From JBGQJN01 sp964423175 (GTDB lineage Bacteria > Patescibacteriota > Minisyncoccia > 2-02-FULL-40-12 > IGHO2-01-FULL-4-A): a stretch of DNA of 15,228 bases. Position 1 is the stretch's first letter. The number at the start of each line of letters is the position of its first letter. The notes under the pieces were generated by a model. That model was given only the letters and a program-made list of their open reading frames with translations. It was not told the DNA's origin and searched no databases. Both the position numbers and the translations under genes were made by a program. Below, piece after piece: positions 1 through 6,259 of this stretch. The stretch spans positions 1 through 15,228 of the forward strand of contig CAYRDM010000014.1 of NCBI GenBank assembly GCA_964423175.1. Reading direction: 5' to 3'.

Positions 1-57
1 TTGAAAACCGTCATACGGGAAACCGTATCGTGAGTTCGAATCTCACCCTCACCGCCA
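1..57 (+). tRNA. tRNA-Ser (UGA), 3' part only
   Basis: This is the 3' portion of a serine tRNA whose 5' half lies outside the window. The anticodon TGA reads at 2-4, preceded by T33 at position 1. A long class II variable arm pairs ATACGG (13-18) with CCGTAT (23-28) around a GAAA loop, which is diagnostic for Ser, Leu or Tyr; with anticodon TGA it is Ser. The T arm is GTGAG, TTCGAAT, CTCAC (30-46). The 3' acceptor strand is 47-53, followed by discriminator G54 and an encoded CCA (55-57). Confidence 0.93.
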
Positions 58-75
58 GAAAATAATTAATCTTTT

Positions 76-81
76 AATAAT
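76..81 (+). promoter_or_regulatory. Candidate -10 box of the 88-411 gene
   Basis: AATAAT (5 of 6 match to TATAAT) ends exactly 6 bases before the ATG at 88, so the predicted transcription start coincides with the A of the start codon. No convincing -35 is visible because the tRNA end occupies that place. No Shine-Dalgarno is present. The gene could instead be read from the tRNA transcript. Confidence 0.4.
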
Positions 82-87
82 ACGCCT

Positions 88-411
88 ATGATTTATCAAA
101 GACGCGAAGAAAATAATGTCATTATCTATAGCACCAAGAGCAGCAGATGGCCTTACTTGCCAGGGTGGTTTAGTCTACTTATTCTAAGCCCTTTTATACT
201 TGCCGGGCTTGTCCTTTTGGCAAAATCTATTTTTCCATATTTGTCTTTATTTTTTGCTTTCATACCAGCCGCAGCAATAGGATTACTAATAATTTTTACT
301 ATCCTGGCAGGAATGGAAAAAATTCGAATGAGGAGAGAGATTCTTCGCGGTTCAAAAACTACTTTTCAAAAAAACGCCGATGGTTTTTGGGAAACTAGAA
401 TCGAAAAATAA
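88..411 (+). CDS. Small two-helix membrane protein, unknown function
   Basis: I do not recognise this 107-residue protein. The N-terminal ~25 residues are polar. Two hydrophobic segments follow at about 27-47 and 51-75, separated by a very short Phe-Pro-Tyr turn, so it is likely a membrane hairpin. The C-terminal ~30 residues are basic and charged (KIRMRREILRG), which by the positive-inside rule places both tails in the cytoplasm. The ATG at 88 is the only good start and lies 30 bases after the tRNA-Ser. There is no Shine-Dalgarno. Its position before further membrane or secreted small proteins suggests an envelope role, but nothing shows which. Confidence 0.7.
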   Translation: MIYQRREENNVIIYSTKSSRWPYLPGWFSLLILSPFILAGLVLLAKSIFPYLSLFFAFIPAAAIGLLIIFTILAGMEKIRMRREILRGSKTTFQKNADGFWETRIEK

Positions 412-434
412 CCCTTAACCCGAAGACGCAAAAC

Positions 435-440
435 TCTAAT
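435..440 (+). promoter_or_regulatory. Candidate -10 box of the 448-975 gene
   Basis: TCTAAT (5 of 6 match to TATAAT) ends 7 bases before the ATG at 448, placing the predicted transcription start at or next to the start codon. No clear -35 is seen at the expected distance. Confidence 0.35.
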
Positions 441-447
441 TGGAATA

Positions 448-975
448 ATGAACGGAACTCATCCTCTCAAAATATTCTTAACAACTTTACTTACCGCGGT
501 GATTGTCATTGCTGGATATTTTTTGGTTATCAAAAGGGCTTCTTTCATTTCCATATCTCCAACCCCCTCTTCGCTCGCTGTTGAATATAGAAATAATTCT
601 TATGGGTTCAGTCTTACCCTACCAGGAAACTGGAAAGGATATTCCGTTACAAATGGTAAGTGGCAAGGGAATAGTACAGACTCGCAATCAGGCGATAAAC
701 CTTTTACTGATGGTCCTCTGATATCAATACATAATCCAAAATGGACAGGGCTAAACACTTATCAAGACATTCCAATAATGGTCTTCACTCTGGAACAATG
801 GAATCAACTACAACAAGAAAAATATCACATAGGCGCTGCTCCCATTAATCCGACTGAACTTGGGCGTAACTCAAAATATGTTTTCGCCTTACCCGCCCGC
901 TATAACTATGCCTTCCCGCCAGGCTACCAAGAGGTTGATAGTATAATCCAATCCAAACCTCTCAAAACATTCTAA
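448..975 (+). CDS. Membrane-anchored extracytoplasmic protein, unknown function
   Basis: The protein has 175 residues. An N-terminal hydrophobic segment at about 8-27 follows a short basic start and acts as an uncleaved anchor or signal peptide. No lipobox cysteine is visible. A Ser/Pro-rich linker (about 32-43) leads to a domain beginning around 46 with the motif YGFSLTLPGNWKGY. That opening resembles the 'Y.FSL..P..W' start found in many small extracytoplasmic domains, including PsbP-like ones, but this is a resemblance and not a family call. The domain is rich in aromatic residues (Trp, Tyr, Phe) and is probably beta-rich. Starts with ATG 36 bases after the previous stop. A TTGGA stretch at 440-444 is too weak and too close to count as a Shine-Dalgarno. 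Likely exported; substrate or partner unknown. Confidence 0.7.
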   Translation: MNGTHPLKIFLTTLLTAVIVIAGYFLVIKRASFISISPTPSSLAVEYRNNSYGFSLTLPGNWKGYSVTNGKWQGNSTDSQSGDKPFTDGPLISIHNPKWTGLNTYQDIPIMVFTLEQWNQLQQEKYHIGAAPINPTELGRNSKYVFALPARYNYAFPPGYQEVDSIIQSKPLKTF

Positions 976-999
976 TTACTGACAACCCAGTCCCCTTTC

Positions 1000-1023
1000 A
1001 AATACCATTATTTTATGGTATTT
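1000..1023 (+). terminator. AT-rich hairpin, possible terminator
   Basis: AAATACCAT (1000-1008) and ATGGTATTT (1015-1023) form a perfect 9-bp stem around a TATTTT loop, followed by a T-rich tail. It lies between the stop at 975 and the ATG at 1032, so it may end the upstream transcript. It is AT-rich and modest in stability. It also overlaps the position where the -10 of the next gene would lie (TATTTA, 1019-1024). Confidence 0.4.
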
Positions 1024-1031
1024 ATTTATCT

Positions 1032-1571
1032 ATGCCTGAAGAAAAAATTGTCTCACCTGAATCATTATCAGGACAAATTGAAAAGACAAAAGAAAAATTG
1101 GCACACAAATTTGGCATCGAAAACCTAACAACAATTGAAGGAGTACACCTAAGAAAAATTGTTGAACAGGCTATAAAAGAACGGGTCAGAGATAAGAAGG
1201 AACTACTCAAACACGAAGAATTGCTGGAATCCGCAACAGATAAAAAACAACGTCATAGTCTACATAATAAGATTGCCCACTCTATGCTCGCCCACATGTT
1301 TAATGTATCGAGTGAGTCCGCTGCTAGATGGCTAAGCGAATTATACGACATAAACCCGGAAAATATTCCCGAATATTGCGAGATGACAGATTTAGATACC
1401 GGAGAAAAATACCGCTACAATGTAAATTGGGGTCCAAACAAAGACAGGATCGGATCCAAAGTATCTGAGCTTGAAGGACTTGGGCATAAAATAAAAATGT
1501 CTTATCTAGACATCCCCGAAGATTTTAAAAAATACATCGGCATACTTAGAGAGCGTGCACATAACCCCTAA
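1032..1571 (+). CDS. Soluble helical protein, unknown function
   Basis: I do not recognise this 179-residue protein. It has no signal peptide or membrane segment and is strongly charged. The first ~90 residues look helical and Lys/Glu-rich, possibly with short coiled-coil stretches. The segment FNVSSESAARWLSELYDI (roughly residues 90-107) has the spacing of a helix-turn-helix-like element, but this is only a visual impression. The C-terminal part (TDLDTGEKYRYNVNWGPNKDRIG) looks like a small beta region. It is followed after 3 bases by the next gene, so the two are probably co-transcribed. The ATG at 1032 lacks a Shine-Dalgarno and sits 7 bases after TATTTA, compatible with leaderless initiation. 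Confidence 0.7.
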   Translation: MPEEKIVSPESLSGQIEKTKEKLAHKFGIENLTTIEGVHLRKIVEQAIKERVRDKKELLKHEELLESATDKKQRHSLHNKIAHSMLAHMFNVSSESAARWLSELYDINPENIPEYCEMTDLDTGEKYRYNVNWGPNKDRIGSKVSELEGLGHKIKMSYLDIPEDFKKYIGILRERAHNP

Positions 1572-1574
1572 ACC

Positions 1575-2141
1575 ATGGAAAGAATAATAGATCTAAAGAA
1601 TAAAAAAAATAGCGAAAGACTCCCTGAAGAAGGCCAGGTTTCACCCGTGCCCCAAACATCTCCCCCGCCATCGCAAACCCATACAATAATTTCCTGGTCC
1701 GAAGAAATCAACAAAAATTCCAATCCGAAAGACATCCTAGGCGTGGCAGGAATACTTTTTGTTATCGCAATTCTTGTCGCCATATTTCAAAAAAATATCA
1801 TCTCTACGGTATTTTTTACTCTACTAGGAATAGTCGTAATTCTTAATGCCTACAAAAAACCCAGACTTAGTTCTTTTGAAATCAATCCGGCCGGTATCAA
1901 AATTAACGAAAGATTTTTCATATACAATTCTCTTCAATCTTTTTGGATAGAATATGACAACAAATTAGGCATAAAGGAGTTAAGCCTACAAATCAAGAAG
2001 TGGTATCTGCCATATGTTAAAATACCAATAACAGAGCAGAATCCTGTACAGATCAGGCTTGCTCTGTTAGAGTTTTTGCCTGAAGTAGAACACAAAGATA
2101 CGTTGGTAGAAATCCTAGCCCGAAAACTCGGTATATATTAA
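1575..2141 (+). CDS. Two-helix membrane protein with PH-like tail, unknown function
   Basis: The protein has 188 residues. An N-terminal cytoplasmic stretch of ~50 residues contains a Pro-rich segment (VPQTSPPPSQ). Two closely spaced membrane helices lie at about 54-71 and 75-92. The C-terminal ~95 residues begin with a pattern (SSFEINPAGIKINERFFIYNS) typical of small bacterial PH-like or DUF5673-like beta domains that follow a helical hairpin; this is a fold-level guess. The ATG is 3 bases after the preceding stop, so translation is probably coupled. The stop lies 2 bases before the tRNA-Arg, so the tRNA may be processed from the same transcript. Confidence 0.72.
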   Translation: MERIIDLKNKKNSERLPEEGQVSPVPQTSPPPSQTHTIISWSEEINKNSNPKDILGVAGILFVIAILVAIFQKNIISTVFFTLLGIVVILNAYKKPRLSSFEINPAGIKINERFFIYNSLQSFWIEYDNKLGIKELSLQIKKWYLPYVKIPITEQNPVQIRLALLEFLPEVEHKDTLVEILARKLGIY

Positions 2142-2143
2142 AA

Positions 2144-2215
2144 GCCCCTATAGTTCAATGGATAGAACGCAAGATTGCGGATCTTGTAATTGAGGTTCGA
2201 ATCCTCATGGGGGCA
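2144..2215 (+). tRNA. tRNA-Arg (GCG), no encoded CCA
   Basis: A full cloverleaf is visible. The acceptor is GCCCCTA (2144-2150) with TGGGGGC (2208-2214), which includes one T-G wobble. The D stem is GTTC/GAAC (2153-2156, 2165-2168) with GG in the loop. The anticodon stem is CAAGA/TCTTG (2170-2174, 2182-2186) around loop TTGCGGA, giving anticodon GCG at 2177-2179 (reads CGC, CGU). The variable loop is TAAT. The T arm is TGAGG, TTCGAAT, CCTCA. The discriminator is A2215, followed by CAA, so the CCA must be added enzymatically, unlike the tRNA-Ser at the window start. Most bacteria read these codons with an A34 (inosine) ACG anticodon. Confidence 0.93.
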
Positions 2216-2222
2216 CAAGTAC

Positions 2223-2247
2223 CAAAACCACCCGCTGGGTGGTTTTG
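2223..2247 (+). terminator. Intrinsic terminator after tRNA-Arg
   Basis: CAAAACCACCC (2223-2233) and GGGTGGTTTTG (2237-2247) form a perfect 11-bp stem with a GCT loop. The stem ends in four T residues. It lies 8 bases after the tRNA and closes the upstream (+) transcription unit. Confidence 0.85.
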
Positions 2248-2282
2248 ACTTAAAAGTGTAACATTTGGCCAATCATGGGTAT

Positions 2283-2304
2283 TATACTTACAGTATCTAG
2301 ATAC
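2283..2304 (+). promoter_or_regulatory. Candidate promoter and palindromic operator before the sigma gene
   Basis: TATACT (2283-2288, 5 of 6 match to TATAAT) would place the transcription start near 2295. That position falls inside a perfect 12-base palindrome, GTATCTAGATAC (2293-2304). No good -35 lies at 17 bases; TTGGCC (2265-2270) is too close. A palindrome over the start site suits a repressor or another dimeric regulator. The remaining ~30-base leader to the ATG at 2334 lacks a Shine-Dalgarno. Confidence 0.45.
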
Positions 2305-2333
2305 ATCATAAATAAACCAAATTTTGCAACAAA

Positions 2334-2867
2334 ATGGACTTAAAAGAAGAGAAAAAACTTATAGAAAAAGCCCAAAACGGCGACCGTGAATCTCTAGCCA
2401 GACTGTGGGATTCTATCACTCCGAAACTATTCGGATATTTAATTAACATTCTTAGAGACAGGCCGCTCGCCGAAGATATGCTCCAAAACACATGGATCAA
2501 AGCTATTGAGGCCCTGCCCCGATTCCAATCTCAATCGATTAGTATTAGCGCCTGGATATTTGCAATCGCACAAAACGAATGCAAACAACATTGGCGCAAA
2601 ATAAAAAACGAAATCCCTTTGGACGTTGAGCTTCATGATAAAGGAATTGATGATAGAGAAAATCTTGAAAAAAAATCTATAGTTTCCCAAGCGCTAAGTA
2701 CATTATCAGAAAGTGACCGAGAACTTATACGTCTTAGATACATAGCAGATCTCTCTTTAAATGATATAGCAAAAATATTAAATATTAACTTTGTAACAGT
2801 CCGCGTTCGCGTACACCGTGCAATTAGCCGAGCACGCAACGCACTTTTATCTAAAGACCATGAATAA
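2334..2867 (+). CDS. RNA polymerase sigma factor, ECF (sigma-70) type
   Basis: This 177-residue protein has the two-domain layout of group 4 (ECF) sigma factors, which direct core RNA polymerase to a small regulon, often in response to envelope signals. Region 2 spans about 20-90. It includes the LAEDMLQNTWIKA core (about 45-57) and the SAWIFAIAQNECKQHWRK segment (72-89), which matches region 2.4 and its -10-contacting helix. A short acidic linker follows. Region 4 spans about 118-172, with LSESDRELIRLRY and the helix-turn-helix LSLNDIAKILNINFVTVRVRVHRA. No region 1.1 or 3 is present, as expected for ECF. The next gene begins inside its last codons (8-base overlap) and encodes a membrane protein. 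This is the usual arrangement of a sigma factor with its anti-sigma partner. Confidence 0.92.
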   Translation: MDLKEEKKLIEKAQNGDRESLARLWDSITPKLFGYLINILRDRPLAEDMLQNTWIKAIEALPRFQSQSISISAWIFAIAQNECKQHWRKIKNEIPLDVELHDKGIDDRENLEKKSIVSQALSTLSESDRELIRLRYIADLSLNDIAKILNINFVTVRVRVHRAISRARNALLSKDHE

Positions 2868-4023
2868 AAAACAACAAACAATAAATCAGATACTCCAAGA
2901 ATGGGGTCAATCACAATATAAAACCCCCGCCGATGGTGATTCTCTCAAGAACCTGATTCTAAACAAACTACCTATACGCTCAGGAGGTTTTAAATATTCC
3001 CGAGCCAGAGTCCCTTGGTTATCAATGGCAATGGCTGGAATGGCTTTATTTATTCTACTTATAAGCACTCCCGCTCAAAAAGAAACAAAAGTTCAGCCAA
3101 TCCCACAAAATATCATCACAAATAATTCTATGGGCAAAGAAAATTATTTGGCCAGAGACAGCAAAGTTCAAAATGGACAAAATATAATGGCTCCCGAGTA
3201 CATGCCGCCATACCCAAGAGAGCTTAATGTACCTATAGATGATTCGAGAGAATTTTTAAAAACCGACTACGGGGCAAAAATATTAACAAGAAATATATCC
3301 GACAAACTACTGCAAATTCAAAACACAGCGCGTGGACTTGGAGGCAGGATAGACGGGATAAACAGTTCCGAACATTGGGGTACGATAAACTTCTCTATCC
3401 CCTCAGACAAGTTAGAAATCTTCAGGAATTCTATTAAGAGTCTCGTTCCCTCACGATTTATAAAAGAATCAATATCACAAGAGAATCTTTTGCCTCAGAA
3501 ACAATCGATTGAGAATCAAAAAAAAGAAACGGATAAACAACTGGCCCAGCTAAAAAAACAAAGGGATGAAATCGTATCAAACCATCGCAACGTATTAGCA
3601 ACAATATACTCTCAGATAACCAAACTGGATCAAGAAATAAAAGAATTAAAAATTAAAGCCGATATCACAAGCGATTCCTTATTGCATCAGCAGTTTGAAG
3701 ACCAGATAAAAGATCTATCGAAACAAGAAAATACTCTCAATAATCAGATAATAAATGAAAACAATAAATACTCGATGGATCTTAGCTCTATCGACTCACA
3801 AATTAACTCATCTAATGACAATTTAGAATATATTAAAAATCAGGATCTAAATCTTATAAACACAGTTGAAACAGTTCATGGCACAATAACATTGAACTGG
3901 ATAAGCATTTGGGGAGTGATACTTCTTTATATCCCGGGCTACTGGCTATCATCCATACTTGCTGCCGCCTCTATCATCGTCTACTTGATAAACAAAAGAA
4001 GATCTCAAATGATAATCCTCTAA
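2860..4023 (+). CDS. Membrane-anchored DUF4349-like coiled-coil protein, probable anti-sigma factor
   Basis: The protein has 387 residues from the ATG at 2860, which overlaps the sigma stop. An in-frame GTG at 2818 is rejected because it would lie deep in sigma region 4. The first ~50 residues are cytoplasmic (TINQILQEWGQ... LILNKLP), the place where anti-sigma domains sit. One membrane helix lies at about 52-69. The outer part begins around 135 with a DUF4349-like pattern (KILTRNISDKLLQI, GLGGRIDG, GTINFSIPSDKL). A long Lys/Gln/Glu-rich coiled coil covers roughly 210-310, then a second membrane helix (about 345-375) and a basic tail. DUF4349 proteins commonly share this coiled coil plus C-terminal helix. 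Binding of the sigma factor by the N-terminus is inferred from gene overlap and topology, not from a recognised anti-sigma motif. Confidence 0.8.
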   Translation: MNKKQQTINQILQEWGQSQYKTPADGDSLKNLILNKLPIRSGGFKYSRARVPWLSMAMAGMALFILLISTPAQKETKVQPIPQNIITNNSMGKENYLARDSKVQNGQNIMAPEYMPPYPRELNVPIDDSREFLKTDYGAKILTRNISDKLLQIQNTARGLGGRIDGINSSEHWGTINFSIPSDKLEIFRNSIKSLVPSRFIKESISQENLLPQKQSIENQKKETDKQLAQLKKQRDEIVSNHRNVLATIYSQITKLDQEIKELKIKADITSDSLLHQQFEDQIKDLSKQENTLNNQIINENNKYSMDLSSIDSQINSSNDNLEYIKNQDLNLINTVETVHGTITLNWISIWGVILLYIPGYWLSSILAAASIIVYLINKRRSQMIIL

Positions 4024-4064
4024 CTCAAACTCAAAAGCGCCGAAAAGGCGCTTTTGAGTTTGAG
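4024..4064 (+). terminator. Perfect 18-bp hairpin ending the sigma operon
   Basis: CTCAAACTCAAAAGCGCC (4024-4041) and its exact complement (4047-4064) pair around a GAAAA loop, starting directly after the TAA at 4021-4023. The U-rich tail is imperfect (GCTTTATATTTTTTCT). The hairpin can work as a terminator and also protect the mRNA end. The recG promoter begins 3 bases downstream. Confidence 0.8.
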
Positions 4065-4066
4065 GC

Positions 4067-4095
4067 TTTATATTTTTTCTAAAAAATACCATAAT
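4067..4095 (+). promoter_or_regulatory. recG promoter, leaderless geometry
   Basis: TTTATA (4067-4072) and CATAAT (4090-4095) are separated by exactly 17 bases. The predicted start site, 7 bases after the -10 box, is position 4102, the A of the recG ATG. No Shine-Dalgarno is present, so a leaderless mRNA is expected. Confidence 0.55.
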
Positions 4096-4101
4096 GACAG
4101 C

Positions 4102-6243
4102 ATGCTTAATTTAGGCGCTCCAATAGAAAAACTATCTTATGTCGGCCCCAGGTTTCTCTCCCGATTAAAGAAAATGGGTATAAAAACTGCCAAAGATTTG
4201 CTTTGGCATTTTCCAACCCGCTATGACGACTACAGTCAAATACTTCCTATTTCACACGCTCGAATCCAAGGACAAAATGTAAGTATAGTCGGCAAAATAT
4301 CAAACATTGAGACTACACATTCGTGGCGCAAACATATGACAATAGTCAACGCGACCATAGAAGATACTAGCGGTGAAATCAGAGCGGTGTGGTTCAATCA
4401 ACCTTACCTGATTAACACATTAAAAATAGGCAGCCTAGTCAGTCTGGCCGGAAAAACATACCTTGATAAAAATGGGGTTTATCTCTCCTCTCCAATATAC
4501 GAGAAAATAACACACGATACCGGCCTTACACATACAGGCAGGCTTGTACCCGTATATCCAGAAACTCAGGGACTAACTTCCAAATATCTAAGATTTTTAA
4601 TCAAACCCCTGCTAGGAAAAATACGAGGCATAACCGATCCCCTACCTGCCGAATTAAAGAGTAAGTACAAACTGGTTGATTTAGAACAGGCTATCTTTGA
4701 CATACATTTTCCAAAAAACCAAGAAAATGCCGAAAAAGCCAAAAAAAGATTTGCATTTGAAGAAATACTTTTTTTCCAATTAAGAGTTCTCAGCGACCAC
4801 AGACAATTGCAATCATTAAAAGCGCCTGGAATTAATTTTGACAAAAACACAGTAGTTAACTTCGTTAAGGGGCTGCCTTTCGAACTCACCGATGACCAGC
4901 GTGTCGCAACATATGAAATCCTCCAAGACCTTGAAAGAGGTTTCCCAATGAATAGATTATTAAACGGAGATGTGGGTTCAGGCAAAACTGTTGTTGCGCT
5001 AGTTGCAGCAAATCAAACAGTTTCTTCAGGTTATCAAGCAGTATTTATGGCACCGACGGAAATCCTGGCTAAACAACATTTTGCAACCATACAATCTCTC
5101 GGTTCAAAGAATAATAAAATCGGATTATTAACGAGTAACGATGCAAAACAATATCCTACGGATCAAACCGAAGAAGAAAAAATCTCCAAAGGAATAATGA
5201 CAAAAAAAATAGCCAATGGCGAGATAAATATATTAATAGGTACGCACGCAGTGATACAAAAAGGTGTTGAATTTAAAAACTTAGGACTTGTAATAATAGA
5301 CGAGCAACATCGATTTGGTGTGAAACAAAGAATGAAGTTGATTAAAAACAGAGATCTAGTGCCTCACCTATTGAGCATGACAGCAACACCGATACCTCGC
5401 ACCTTGGCGCTAACAGTTTATGGCGATCTGGATGTGTCTTTGATAAAAGAGAAGCCTAAGGGGAGGCAGCCAATTATTACAAAGGTTATACCTCATGACA
5501 AAAGACATGAGGCTCACAAGTTTGTAGATGAGCAGATCAGACTTGGAAGACAAGTATTTGTAATCTGCCCCCGAATAGAAATCTCCAAACCGGAAAACTC
5601 TCCAGAAAAAGAAAAAAAAAATACCCCGCCATCTCAAGCCAAACTTATCTGGTCTGAAGTAAAAGCCGTAACGGAAGAATATGAAAAACTTTCTAAAAAG
5701 ATATTCCCCCACCGCAAAGTTGTCATGCTGCACGGTAAAATGAAACCAAAAGAAAAAGATGAGATTATGAAAAAATTCAAAGATGGTTTCTACGATATCC
5801 TAGTCTCAACATCGGTCGTCGAAGTGGGGGTTGATATTCCAAACGCAACTGTGATGATGATCGAATCAGCTGAAAGATTCGGTCTGGCACAATTACATCA
5901 ATTCAGAGGTCGTGTAGGCCGTGGCAGTGAGCAATCATCATGCCTGCTTTTCACAAGCACTGATAGTATCCCCGCCACTCGTCGTCTGCGAGCAATGGAA
6001 CAGACAAATGATGGATTCCAGTTGGCCGAAATGGATTTAAAAATCAGAGGCCCTGGCGAATTTACAGGCACGCAACAATCAGGACTACCAGATATCGCCA
6101 TGAGTTCACTTGGCGACATTGAACTCATAAAAAAAGCCCGGCTGGAAGCCAAGCTTTTACTCAAAGAAGATCCGACTCTCAGAAACCATCCCGCAGTCCT
6201 TACTCGTCTCTCGGAGATAGAACATCTGGTGCACTTTGAATAA
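4102..6243 (+). CDS. recG: ATP-dependent DNA helicase RecG
   Basis: RecG remodels stalled replication forks and branch-migrates Holliday junctions. The 713-residue product is full length. An N-terminal helical part contains a helix-hairpin-helix-like segment (SYVGPRFLSRLKKMGIKTAKDLLWHFPTRY is split across its first 50 residues). The wedge OB domain lies at about 58-130. The helicase motifs are all present: motif I GDVGSGKT (about 289-296), Ia MAPTEILAKQH, motif II DEQH (400-403), motif III SMTATPIPRTLAL, motif V STSVVEVGVDIPNA and motif VI QFRGRVGRG (about 600-608). The C-terminal TRG segment reads GFQLAEMDLKIRGPGEFTGT. The ATG at 4102 is chosen because the alternative in-frame TTG at 4054 lies inside the upstream hairpin. 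A run of ten A (5612-5621) falls in the variable insert of the second helicase lobe. The gene converges on the glycosyltransferase gene 16 bases away. Confidence 0.97.
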   Translation: MLNLGAPIEKLSYVGPRFLSRLKKMGIKTAKDLLWHFPTRYDDYSQILPISHARIQGQNVSIVGKISNIETTHSWRKHMTIVNATIEDTSGEIRAVWFNQPYLINTLKIGSLVSLAGKTYLDKNGVYLSSPIYEKITHDTGLTHTGRLVPVYPETQGLTSKYLRFLIKPLLGKIRGITDPLPAELKSKYKLVDLEQAIFDIHFPKNQENAEKAKKRFAFEEILFFQLRVLSDHRQLQSLKAPGINFDKNTVVNFVKGLPFELTDDQRVATYEILQDLERGFPMNRLLNGDVGSGKTVVALVAANQTVSSGYQAVFMAPTEILAKQHFATIQSLGSKNNKIGLLTSNDAKQYPTDQTEEEKISKGIMTKKIANGEINILIGTHAVIQKGVEFKNLGLVIIDEQHRFGVKQRMKLIKNRDLVPHLLSMTATPIPRTLALTVYGDLDVSLIKEKPKGRQPIITKVIPHDKRHEAHKFVDEQIRLGRQVFVICPRIEISKPENSPEKEKKNTPPSQAKLIWSEVKAVTEEYEKLSKKIFPHRKVVMLHGKMKPKEKDEIMKKFKDGFYDILVSTSVVEVGVDIPNATVMMIESAERFGLAQLHQFRGRVGRGSEQSSCLLFTSTDSIPATRRLRAMEQTNDGFQLAEMDLKIRGPGEFTGTQQSGLPDIAMSSLGDIELIKKARLEAKLLLKEDPTLRNHPAVLTRLSEIEHLVHFE

Positions 6244-6259
6244 AATTTGCCTGATTTTC

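Noticed and set aside
2265..2288. TTGGCC as -35 for the sigma gene
   Set aside because: The spacer to TATACT is only 12 bases, too short for a sigma-70 promoter.
2818..2859. GTG start extending the DUF4349-like protein upstream
   Set aside because: It would overlap the sigma helix-turn-helix by about 50 bases and add residues unlike an anti-sigma start; the ATG at 2860 gives a normal short overlap.
4054..4101. TTG start for recG
   Set aside because: It lies inside the terminator hairpin, and the added residues precede the usual RecG beginning; the ATG at 4102 fits the promoter.
5410..5733. Minus-strand open frame within recG
   Set aside because: It is a shadow of recG, with a Phe/Lys-rich composition caused by the complementary A-rich strand.
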